Below, piece by piece: positions 52,225-59,449 of a stretch of 64,000 nucleotides of DNA. The translations under genes and the position numbers were made by a program. Within the stretch, counting starts at the first letter, position 1. Every line of letters begins with the position of its first letter. Source of the DNA: an uncultured Eubacteriales bacterium (lineage in GTDB: Bacteria > Bacillota > Clostridia > Oscillospirales > Acutalibacteraceae); NCBI GenBank assembly GCA_900540085.1, contig UQEU01000008.1, forward strand, positions 1-64,000. Direction: 5' to 3'. Under the pieces are notes generated by a model. It had not been told where the DNA came from. It saw nothing but the letters and a program-made list of their open reading frames with translations, and ran no database searches.

Positions 52225-53855
52225 TAGGATACAACTGTAAATACGCACCTATTGAGATACTTGCGGGTTTTAAAGAAAAATGCGAATTGATAAACAGTGA
52301 AGCAAAAAACTTTGAATATTCTGCATTCAAACTGCATCAAAATATGTGTTCTCACGCAAAGGCAATGTTTGAAGAAATACATACAAAAAAATATAACAAA
52401 TTGCTTTTCACTAATTGTTGCGACAGTGCAAAACGGGTTTTCAACGCAACCGAAAGTGAAAATATTGATTTTAAATACATAGTTGATTTGCCTGTATGCA
52501 ACAACGATTGTGCAATAAACAAATTTAAAAATGATTTGCTGCAATTCATTAACGAATACGAAAATTTCAGCAAAAAGAAATTTGATGTTGAAGTGTTTTT
52601 GTCATCATTTAAAAACAACACGCATTTTCCAAAAGGTAAATATATTGCAATACTTGGTGCAAGAAGCAACAAGACATTACTTGATGCAACGCAAAATTGT
52701 TTCAAAAACATTGAAATACTCGATTTAACCTGTGCCGTCAACCGAGAAGTTTTGCCGTTTGAAGTTGAGAAAAACGAAAGTTTAGACAGTATAATGTTAA
52801 AATACGCAAAAGCTTTACTCTCTCAAACGCCGTGTATGCGTATGCAAAACATTAAGCAAAGAGAAGCGTTAATCGAAAATGAAAACTGCATAGGAATAAT
52901 TTATAACACAATTAAATTTTGCGACTATTACGATTTTGAATTTTCACAATTAAAGAAATTAAAAACTCCCATTATCCGAATTGAAACAGATTTTACAAAC
53001 CAATCCTACGGTCAACTGTTAACAAGGATAGAAGGCTTTGCCGAAACAATCACAAGAACAGACACACAAAAGGAAGTCGGAAATATGAGCGGAAAATATT
53101 TCATAGGCATAGACAGCGGTTCCACTTCAACGGAACTTATTGCTATTGACAAAAACGGAAATATTCTCAAAAACATTATGGTGAGAACAGGTGCAAACGC
53201 ACAAAACAGTGCGAAAAACGCACTCGAAAAGTCAGGAATTGATAGAAACGACATTTCATATATTGTTGCAACAGGTTACGGCAGAAAAAATATTGACTTC
53301 GCAAATGATAATGTGACAGAAATTACCTGCCACGCAAAAGGTGCCAAACATCTTTACAACGATGTAACAATGATAGTTGACATAGGAGGACAAGACAGCA
53401 AAATTATCAGTCTTGACAAAGACGGTAAGGTCTGCGGTTTTGTTATGAACGACAAATGTGCGGCAGGAACTGGCAGATTTCTTGAAAATATGGCGAAAGT
53501 TCTCGAACTCGATATGAGTGAAATGGCAAGTATAGGCCTAAACTACAAAAAAGACTTGACGATTTCGAGTATGTGTACAGTGTTTGCAGAAAGTGAAGTC
53601 GTGTCATTGATAGCCGAAAACAACTCTGTTGCCGATATTGTTCACGGACTCAGCAAAAGTGTAGCCGTAAAAGTAAAATCAATGGCGACAAGCGTAAAAG
53701 ACAAAAGCCATATAATGATGACGGGCGGAGTTGCAAACAACACTTGCGTTGTTATGGAACTCGAAAAACAATTTAAAGAAAAAATTTTCATTCCAAAATA
53801 TCCCGAATTCTGCGGAGCGCTCGGTGCCGCCTTAATTGCAAAAGAAAACTCATAA
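52221..53855 (+). CDS. Fusion of HgdB-like subunit with HgdC-type ATPase activator
   Basis: A 544-residue protein in two parts. Residues 1-285 resemble a second dehydratase-like subunit with cysteines at NMCSHAKAM, TNCCDSAKRV and VCNNDCAINK. From Met289 the sequence is an activator ATPase of the BcrA/BadF/HgdC family: GIDSGSTSTELIAID, VATGYGRKN, VDIGGQDSKII, and the cluster ligands NDKCAAGTGRF and SSMCTVFAESEV. An AAAAGGAAG site 9 bases before the ATG at 53085 could start the activator on its own, so one frame may give both a fusion and a free activator. Confidence 0.85.
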   Translation: MIGYNCKYAPIEILAGFKEKCELINSEAKNFEYSAFKLHQNMCSHAKAMFEEIHTKKYNKLLFTNCCDSAKRVFNATESENIDFKYIVDLPVCNNDCAINKFKNDLLQFINEYENFSKKKFDVEVFLSSFKNNTHFPKGKYIAILGARSNKTLLDATQNCFKNIEILDLTCAVNREVLPFEVEKNESLDSIMLKYAKALLSQTPCMRMQNIKQREALIENENCIGIIYNTIKFCDYYDFEFSQLKKLKTPIIRIETDFTNQSYGQLLTRIEGFAETITRTDTQKEVGNMSGKYFIGIDSGSTSTELIAIDKNGNILKNIMVRTGANAQNSAKNALEKSGIDRNDISYIVATGYGRKNIDFANDNVTEITCHAKGAKHLYNDVTMIVDIGGQDSKIISLDKDGKVCGFVMNDKCAAGTGRFLENMAKVLELDMSEMASIGLNYKKDLTISSMCTVFAESEVVSLIAENNSVADIVHGLSKSVAVKVKSMATSVKDKSHIMMTGGVANNTCVVMELEKQFKEKIFIPKYPEFCGALGAALIAKENS

Positions 53856-53865
53856 AAAAGTATGA

Positions 53866-53908
53866 CAAAAAAGCTATGCAGTTCAGAAAACTGCATAGCT
53901 TTTTTATT
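53866..53908. terminator. Bidirectional terminator between activase gene and trpB
   Basis: AAAAAGCTATGCAGTT / AACTGCATAGCTTTTTT, perfect stem around CAGAA, with T runs on both strands, between convergent genes. Confidence 0.9.
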
Positions 53909-53928
53909 TATCATTATGAAAATTTAAT

Positions 53929-55299
53929 TTAAAACTTCGGCAATTCGGCGATGCTTTTTTCAATTTCTTCATCTGTCGGGATATAATCTGACATTATACC
54001 GTCATTAAACTTTTGATATGCATACATATCAAAATATCCTGTACCTGTAAGACCGAACAAAATAGTTTTTTCTTCGCCTGTTTCTTTACACTTCAATGCT
54101 TCGTCAATGGCAACTTTGATAGCATGACTGCTTTCAGGAGCAGGTAAAATACCTTCAACTCTTGCAAACTTCTCTGCCGCTTCAAACACTGAAGTTTGCT
54201 CAACAGAAACTGCTTCAATAAGTTTATCATCATAAAGTTGTGACAAAACAGAGTTCATACCGTGATATCTGAGTCCGCCTGCATGGTTAGCCGACGGCAT
54301 AAATCCACTGCCGAGAGTGTACATCTTAACAAGAGGACAAACCATACCTGTATCGCAATAGTCATAAGCATATTTACCACGAGTAAGACTCGGACAACTT
54401 GCAGGTTCAACTGCAATAAAGCGATAATCTTTTTCGCCACGAATTTTTTCGCCCATAAACGGAGAAATAAGTCCGCCCAAATTTGAGCCGCCGCCTGCAC
54501 ATCCGATAATAATATCGGGTGTAATATCATATTTATCCATTGCGGCTTTTGCCTCAAGACCTATAATTGACTGATGAAGCAATACTTGGTTCAAAACCGA
54601 TCCGAGAACATATCTGTAACCGTCTTTTTGAGTTGCAGCTTCAACAGCTTCCGAAATAGCACAGCCGAGACTTCCTGTTGTACCCGGAAATTCTTCAAGA
54701 ATTTTTCTTCCGATACTTGTTGTATCAGACGGAGAAGGAGTAACATTTGCTCCGTAAGTTCTCATCACTTCACGACGGAAAGGCTTTTGTTCATAGGAAC
54801 ATTTTACCATATAGACATTGCAGTCAAGTCCGAGATATGCACAAGCCATCGAAAGTGCAGTACCCCACTGACCTGCTCCTGTTTCTGTCGTAACACCTTT
54901 AAGTCCCTGTTGTTTTGCATAGTAAGCCTGAGCAATCGCAGAGTTGAGTTTATGACTTCCCGAAGTATTGTTTCCTTCAAACTTGTAGTAAATTTTAGCA
55001 GGTGTATCGAGTGCTTTTTCAAGACAATATGCTCTTACAAGCGGTGCAGGACGATACATTTTATAGAAGTCGATAATCTCTTGCGGAATATCAAAATACG
55101 GTGTAGTGTCATCAAGTTCCTGTTTGATTAATTCGTCACAAAAAACATGACGAAGGTCATCAAAAGTAATAGGTTCAAATGTTTGCGAATTTAAAATCGG
55201 TGCAGGTTTATTTTTCATATCTGCACGAAGATTGTACCATTGTTTAGGAAGTTCGCTTTCTTCAAGATAAATTTTGTAAGGTATTTTTTTGTCGTTCAT
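53929..55299 (-). CDS. trpB: Tryptophan synthase beta-chain-like protein (TrpB2 type)
   Basis: A 456-residue fold-II PLP enzyme that joins indole and serine in known relatives. Lys in GSHKLNSAIAQAYYA binds PLP; ETGAGQWGTALS and the phosphate loop GCAGGGSNLGGL are present. The length and N-terminal region match the TrpB2 branch, which often lacks a TrpA partner. No other trp gene is nearby. Regulated by the T-box leader upstream, which fits a tryptophan-linked function such as indole salvage. Confidence 0.93.
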   Translation of the reverse strand: MNDKKIPYKIYLEESELPKQWYNLRADMKNKPAPILNSQTFEPITFDDLRHVFCDELIKQELDDTTPYFDIPQEIIDFYKMYRPAPLVRAYCLEKALDTPAKIYYKFEGNNTSGSHKLNSAIAQAYYAKQQGLKGVTTETGAGQWGTALSMACAYLGLDCNVYMVKCSYEQKPFRREVMRTYGANVTPSPSDTTSIGRKILEEFPGTTGSLGCAISEAVEAATQKDGYRYVLGSVLNQVLLHQSIIGLEAKAAMDKYDITPDIIIGCAGGGSNLGGLISPFMGEKIRGEKDYRFIAVEPASCPSLTRGKYAYDYCDTGMVCPLVKMYTLGSGFMPSANHAGGLRYHGMNSVLSQLYDDKLIEAVSVEQTSVFEAAEKFARVEGILPAPESSHAIKVAIDEALKCKETGEEKTILFGLTGTGYFDMYAYQKFNDGIMSDYIPTDEEIEKSIAELPKF

Positions 55300-55369
55300 A
55301 GTAATTTTCCTTTCTTAAAAATATTATACTTTGTAAAGCAAACCAGAGGAATTTTTGCACCCTAAAAAC

Positions 55370-55625
55370 AAAAAAACTCCTGTCCCGTATAGGACAAGAG
55401 AACGCTCTTGTTAAGCCACCTAATTCATTCATAGAATGCAATTTGCCGCATACCAACATATACGCTCCAAGATAACGGTAGGACTCCGTCGCACCTACTT
55501 GCCAAAGCTTTCAGATTGCCCTCACAAGACCATTCACACAAACTAATACTGCCACACTCACACCAACTGCAGCTCGCTTTAGTACGCCGTTTGAGTTACT
55601 ATCCTTGCTCATCGGTTATACTTTA
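55370..55625 (-). ncRNA. T-box leader, probably tRNA-Trp responsive
   Basis: The ~250-base leader between the promoter and trpB has a stem I 5' part with GGATAGTAACTC, an apical region GTTGGTGTGAGTGTGGCAG, and GAA-TGG (55530-55535 on the minus strand) at the likely specifier site, TGG being Trp. Then come the T-box AATTAGGTGGCTTAACAAGAG (55405-55425) and a terminator hairpin CTCTTGTCC/GGGACAGGAG plus TTTTTTT (55370-55400). TGGC in the T-box fits the GCCA end expected of tRNA-Trp. The specifier assignment is by inspection. Confidence 0.82.
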
Positions 55626-55630
55626 ATACA

Positions 55631-55659
55631 AGTATATTCTTATTATTATCATTTGTCAA
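55631..55659 (-). promoter_or_regulatory. Promoter of T-box/trpB
   Basis: TTGACA (55654-55659) and TATACT (55631-55636), 17-base spacer, minus strand. Confidence 0.85.
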
Positions 55660-55673
55660 CACTTTTTTCAAAA

Positions 55674-55703
55674 AATAAAACCGACAAAATTTGCCGGTTT
55701 TGG
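55674..55703 (-). terminator. Terminator after the aldolase gene
   Basis: AAAACCG (55677-55683) and CGGTTTT (55695-55701) form a stem 8 bases past the aldolase stop, with TTTATTTTTT following on the minus strand. Confidence 0.7.
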
Positions 55704-55710
55704 AATAAAT

Positions 55711-56928
55711 TTATTTATTGATTTGTTTAGAATACTTTGCAACATATACAGTACGCATAATCAAACACTCAACAGTAGGAACAAAGTGCTCTCTATTGAA
55801 AAGATTTGTACCTATTTCAGTAGCGCAACCTTTATCCATTACAAGAGTAAGTGCTTCCATATCGCCGTCGCTGTTGCCTACAATCAAAGCACCCATTTTA
55901 TCAATCAAAACAGCATTTCTGCCGACAACTGCTTTTGCAATAGCTTTTGCACACTCGTCTGTTTCTCCGTCTATCCAAGCCTCGTTTTCAACAGTAACGC
56001 CTGCTATTTGAGCAAAGTCGTCAATCTTAGGATACATTGTATCGCCTTTACACGAAACTGCAACAATATCCGGAAGTGTAATATGTTTAATGAGCGTACA
56101 ATTCTGCGTTTTGTATATTTCAGCATGAATTTTTGCTGCTTTAGGAACGATTTTATTTTCTTTTGCAAGGCAAGTTTCAATATCTACATCCATAGTTTCT
56201 CCGCCGATTGTAAGCGTAAAGAAATCGCCGTTTCTTACAGAAGAACCAAGGTCACAGATATTTTCAGGCATCTTTCCTGCCCCGATTTTATTGAGATAGA
56301 ACTCTCTCATATCGTCGTATGAAAAACTGTCTTTCCAAGAATGACGAATATAGTTATCTTTTATAATTCTTTCACAACAAGCCTCAAGTGTCTCTGCAAT
56401 TTGGAATGCTTGTTCATAGTCATCGCCCATACATAAAGTACCGTGATGCATAAGCAAAAATGCACGAGACGACGGATGCATCATAATAGAATTTTCAACA
56501 TTTTTTCTAAGCATGGAAGTAGTTGACATTGCATAGTCTGCAACAGGAATTATATCTCCTAAAACACCCTTATAATCATCATATACATTTCTGATTTCCA
56601 TACCTGTGGCACTTACTATTGTAGCCGCCTTTTGATGAGTATGTATAACAAAATTTACAGCAGGATGATGCTTATAGGAATCTGCGTGAATACCTTTTTC
56701 GGAAGACGGTTTAATATCACCTTCATAACTGCAATCGTCAATATTCACAACAACAATTTCATCGGGTGTAAGATTTTCATACGAGCGACCGCTCGGTGTA
56801 ATAACAAACTGCGTATCGGAAATTCTTGCACTGACATTTCCCCATGTACGAGCAATAAGTCCTGTTTCAAGAAGTCTTTTACCTGCTTCAATAACAAGTT
56901 GTTTTGCTTTTTCAACTGTATAAGCCAT
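55711..56928 (-). CDS. Class II aldolase/fuculose-phosphate aldolase-like protein with degenerate second domain
   Basis: A 405-residue protein. Residues 1-205 are a complete class II sugar-phosphate aldolase domain: GNVSAR, Glu77 in PSSEKGIH, metal histidines His96/His98 (VIHTHQK) and His161 or His162 (LMHHGTL). Residues about 215-400 repeat the same fold pattern but the histidines are gone (LIKHITL, LIDKMGALIVG), so the second domain seems non-catalytic. The family splits L-fuculose-, L-rhamnulose- or related 1-phosphates, or epimerises them. The ATG at 56928 sits behind GGGGGAT. It follows the aminotransferase gene after a hairpin. Confidence 0.88.
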   Translation of the reverse strand: MAYTVEKAKQLVIEAGKRLLETGLIARTWGNVSARISDTQFVITPSGRSYENLTPDEIVVVNIDDCSYEGDIKPSSEKGIHADSYKHHPAVNFVIHTHQKAATIVSATGMEIRNVYDDYKGVLGDIIPVADYAMSTTSMLRKNVENSIMMHPSSRAFLLMHHGTLCMGDDYEQAFQIAETLEACCERIIKDNYIRHSWKDSFSYDDMREFYLNKIGAGKMPENICDLGSSVRNGDFFTLTIGGETMDVDIETCLAKENKIVPKAAKIHAEIYKTQNCTLIKHITLPDIVAVSCKGDTMYPKIDDFAQIAGVTVENEAWIDGETDECAKAIAKAVVGRNAVLIDKMGALIVGNSDGDMEALTLVMDKGCATEIGTNLFNREHFVPTVECLIMRTVYVAKYSKQINK

Positions 56929-56959
56929 AATATATTTATCCCCCAAAATATAAAGTCCA

Positions 56960-56983
56960 AAAGGGGAACATCAGTTCCCCTTA
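56960..56983 (-). other. Intercistronic hairpin between aminotransferase and aldolase genes
   Basis: AAGGGGAAC (56961-56969) / GTTCCCCTT (56974-56982), perfect 9-bp stem with a 4-base loop. Only four T residues follow on the minus strand, so it may be a partial terminator, processing site or stabiliser. Confidence 0.6.
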
Positions 56984-56999
56984 TTTAACTTTATTTAAC

Positions 57000-58487
57000 T
57001 TATTTATTTTCAATTTTACAACATTGACTGAGAACTCTGTCAAATCTTGCGATACAGTCATCAATCATTTCTTCGGTGTATGCGGCCGAAGTATAAAGAC
57101 GAGAACCTGCAAGTGTTACAAGACCTTCTGCCATATAAGCTGCACCCATATATTGCATTTCTGTTTGGCGTTTGCTTGTTTCTTTAAGAACATGCGGAAT
57201 AGTCCACGGTTTTGTGATGTCAACTCTGAAGTGCATTGTAGCAACTGTATGGAGATGACAAACAGAGCCGATATTATAGCATACAAACGGAAGGTCATAC
57301 TTTTTGATGCTTTCCTGAATACCTTTAACAAGACGGTCAGCCATTTGACCTGCTACCTGACAAGCATTTCTCTTTTCAATTTCGCAAATAGCGGTGTAAC
57401 CTGCACAACAAGAGATAGGTGTAGCAGCCATTGTACCGCCACACATTGCTTTGTGAATTTTTTTGCCTGAAGTTTTATCAAGACCTGCACCGAGATATTT
57501 CATAACTTCTTTATGACCGCCGATACCGCCTGCACCCGGATATCCGCCTGCGATTACTTTACCGAAAATAGTAATATCAGGGTCAATACCATAGTAACCT
57601 TGAGCGCCTGAAAGACCGATTCTGAAACCTGAAACAACTTCATCACAAACAAGAAGTGCACCGTATTTACGGCAAAGTGCCTGAACGCCTTTCGGGAAAT
57701 CTTTGTCAACAGGACGAGTTGCAGACTCAGGACCGATAGGCTCAATAAATACTGCTGCTGTGCCACCACGGAATTTATTGATGATGAGTTTTCTTTCGAG
57801 TGACTTGAGGTCGTTCGGGAAGAACTCCTGTGTATGTTTAAATACGAAAAGCGGAACACCGTGACTCTGAGTATTCATTGTACCCGGAACACGCATACCC
57901 CAAGCAAGTTGGTCGGACCAACCGTGATAAGCACCGCCCATTTTAATGATGTTTTTATGTTTTGTAGCAAGACGGGCAACACGAACTGCACACATACAAG
58001 CTTCTGTACCCGAACCGAGCATACGGAACATTTCTACCGACGGAACACACTCGCTTATTTTTTTAGCAAGTTTGTATTCATATTCATGGAAAAGGCCTGT
58101 TGAAGGACCGCAGTCATTGAGAAGTTCAATAACTTTTTCACGAACTACATCATCGTTTGAGCCAAGCATTGTAGGACCGCCTGCCTGAAGAAAATCGTAG
58201 TATTCGTTTCCGTCAATGTCATAGAGTTTTGCACCTTTTGCTTTTGTAAAAACAAGTGGGAATGGATAGTTGAAAGCAAGGTTGTGTTGTACACCGCCGG
58301 GAATAACCTCTTTTGCTTTTTCTATCATTTCTTTTGACTTTTTACATTTTTTAGCATAATACTCATCTTCATACTTTTTAAGTGCTTCACGACTTATTGA
58401 GTAAATAGGCTTTTTGATGAGAGCGTCAAGTTGAGCATTTATCAGAGAAGCGTCATGATATTCTGATATAGCAAATCTTGTATCCAT
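57000..58487 (-). CDS. Class III PLP aminotransferase (glutamate-1-semialdehyde aminomutase-like), long form
   Basis: A 495-residue fold-I PLP enzyme with an N-terminal extension of about 45 residues. RMLGSGTEACMCAVRVAR, GGAYHGWSD, LLVCDEVVSGFR (PLP Asp) and FGKVIAGGYPGAG (PLP Lys) are visible. It is clearly a distant relative of the enzyme at 42971-44263. The aldolase and FGGY kinase next to it suggest an amino-sugar or amino-polyol pathway, in which it could move an amino group to or from a sugar-derived aldehyde or ketone. AAGGAGG ribosome site. Confidence 0.88.
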   Translation of the reverse strand: MDTRFAISEYHDASLINAQLDALIKKPIYSISREALKKYEDEYYAKKCKKSKEMIEKAKEVIPGGVQHNLAFNYPFPLVFTKAKGAKLYDIDGNEYYDFLQAGGPTMLGSNDDVVREKVIELLNDCGPSTGLFHEYEYKLAKKISECVPSVEMFRMLGSGTEACMCAVRVARLATKHKNIIKMGGAYHGWSDQLAWGMRVPGTMNTQSHGVPLFVFKHTQEFFPNDLKSLERKLIINKFRGGTAAVFIEPIGPESATRPVDKDFPKGVQALCRKYGALLVCDEVVSGFRIGLSGAQGYYGIDPDITIFGKVIAGGYPGAGGIGGHKEVMKYLGAGLDKTSGKKIHKAMCGGTMAATPISCCAGYTAICEIEKRNACQVAGQMADRLVKGIQESIKKYDLPFVCYNIGSVCHLHTVATMHFRVDITKPWTIPHVLKETSKRQTEMQYMGAAYMAEGLVTLAGSRLYTSAAYTEEMIDDCIARFDRVLSQCCKIENK

Positions 58488-58584
58488 ACTAAAATCCTCC
58501 TTATCGCTTTGCGATACAAATTTATTTTGGTGAGCCGTTGCTCACTTTTATGGTTGCACCTAACCTGTTTAGGTTTTGTTTACA
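58488..58584 (-). promoter_or_regulatory. Structured leader with three hairpins before the aminotransferase gene
   Basis: Three short perfect inverted repeats: CCTAA/TTAGG (58559-58573), GTGAGC/GCTCAC (58530-58545) and TATCGC/GCGATA (58502-58516), the last touching the AAGGAGG ribosome site. No known riboswitch class is recognised. Confidence 0.5.
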
Positions 58585-58590
58585 TTTTTT

Positions 58591-58618
58591 AGTATAGCAC
58601 ATTTTACTGATTTGTCAA
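58591..58618 (-). promoter_or_regulatory. Promoter of the aminotransferase-aldolase operon
   Basis: TTGACA (58613-58618) and TATACT (58591-58596) with a 16-base spacer on the minus strand. A TGATTTGTCAAACA sequence overlaps the -35 box and resembles the inverted repeat at 58689-58704. Confidence 0.8.
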
Positions 58619-58688
58619 ACAAAAAAATTATATTTTTTGTTAATTTTATCGCATTTTTTGTTGCAAAATAATAAATAAAATGTTAATA

Positions 58689-58704
58689 TTGATTTGTTAA
58701 TCAA
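58689..58704 (+). promoter_or_regulatory. Candidate operator of the TetR regulator
   Basis: Perfect inverted repeat TTGATT-TGTT-AATCAA in the divergent intergenic region upstream of the tetR-like gene. The left half with its spacer (TGATTTGT) recurs at the promoter of the divergent operon, so one regulator could control both sides. Confidence 0.5.
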
Positions 58705-58774
58705 TTAAAACAAAAGGAGATTTGTAGTTTTTGCACAACTATTTTTTATTTTTTTGTGCATACATACAAAATAT

Positions 58775-59449
58775 ATGAAAACACATCATAAACCTGCCTT
58801 TGACAGAATAACTCAAAGCAGAAAAGAAAAAATTCTTGAAATAGGAATAAATGAATTTGCAAATAACGGGTATCAAAAAGCCAATATAAATGTCATCGCA
58901 AAAAAGTCAGGAATAAGTATCGGTTTAATGTATAAGTATTTCAATACAAAAGAAGACCTTTTTATTACCTGTGTAAATCACGGTATGGAAATACTTGAAC
59001 AAACTTTAACAGACATTATGAAGAGCGATGAAAAGTTACTTAAAAAGGCCGAAAAACTTATCAGGGCTACTTGCAAGCACTCAAAAATCAACGCAAACTA
59101 TATTAAAATGTACAATGAAATCACTGCCGAAAAAGACAGTGACCGTGCAAAACTTTTTGCAACGGAAATTGAAACTCCTACAAGCAGCATTTACAAAGGT
59201 GCCATCACAAACGCATTTAATAACGGTGACATTCGTACAGACATTGAACCTAATCTTTTTGCTTTCTTTTTAGACAATCTTCTGACTATGCTTCAGTTTT
59301 CATATATATGCGAATATTACAGGGAAAGATTTCGTATATATACGGGAATTGATGTCAGCACGGCAGATGATGAAATAATAGTTACTCAACTTTTAAAATT
59401 TATTGAAAGTGCATTTACATTTTCTAAGGGGGATATTAATAATGAGTAA
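58775..59449 (+). CDS. TetR-family transcriptional regulator
   Basis: A 224-residue regulator: the N-terminal helix-turn-helix (EKILEIGINEFANNGYQKAN, KSGISIGLMYKYFNTKEDLF) is typical of TetR, followed by a variable ligand-binding domain. The ATG at 58775 is used; the nearest strong ribosome site AAAGGAG (58713-58719) is far upstream and separated by a possible hairpin. The stop overlaps the start of the sugar kinase by 8 bases, so the two are translated together, and it probably responds to a metabolite of that pathway. Confidence 0.9.
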   Translation: MKTHHKPAFDRITQSRKEKILEIGINEFANNGYQKANINVIAKKSGISIGLMYKYFNTKEDLFITCVNHGMEILEQTLTDIMKSDEKLLKKAEKLIRATCKHSKINANYIKMYNEITAEKDSDRAKLFATEIETPTSSIYKGAITNAFNNGDIRTDIEPNLFAFFLDNLLTMLQFSYICEYYRERFRIYTGIDVSTADDEIIVTQLLKFIESAFTFSKGDINNE

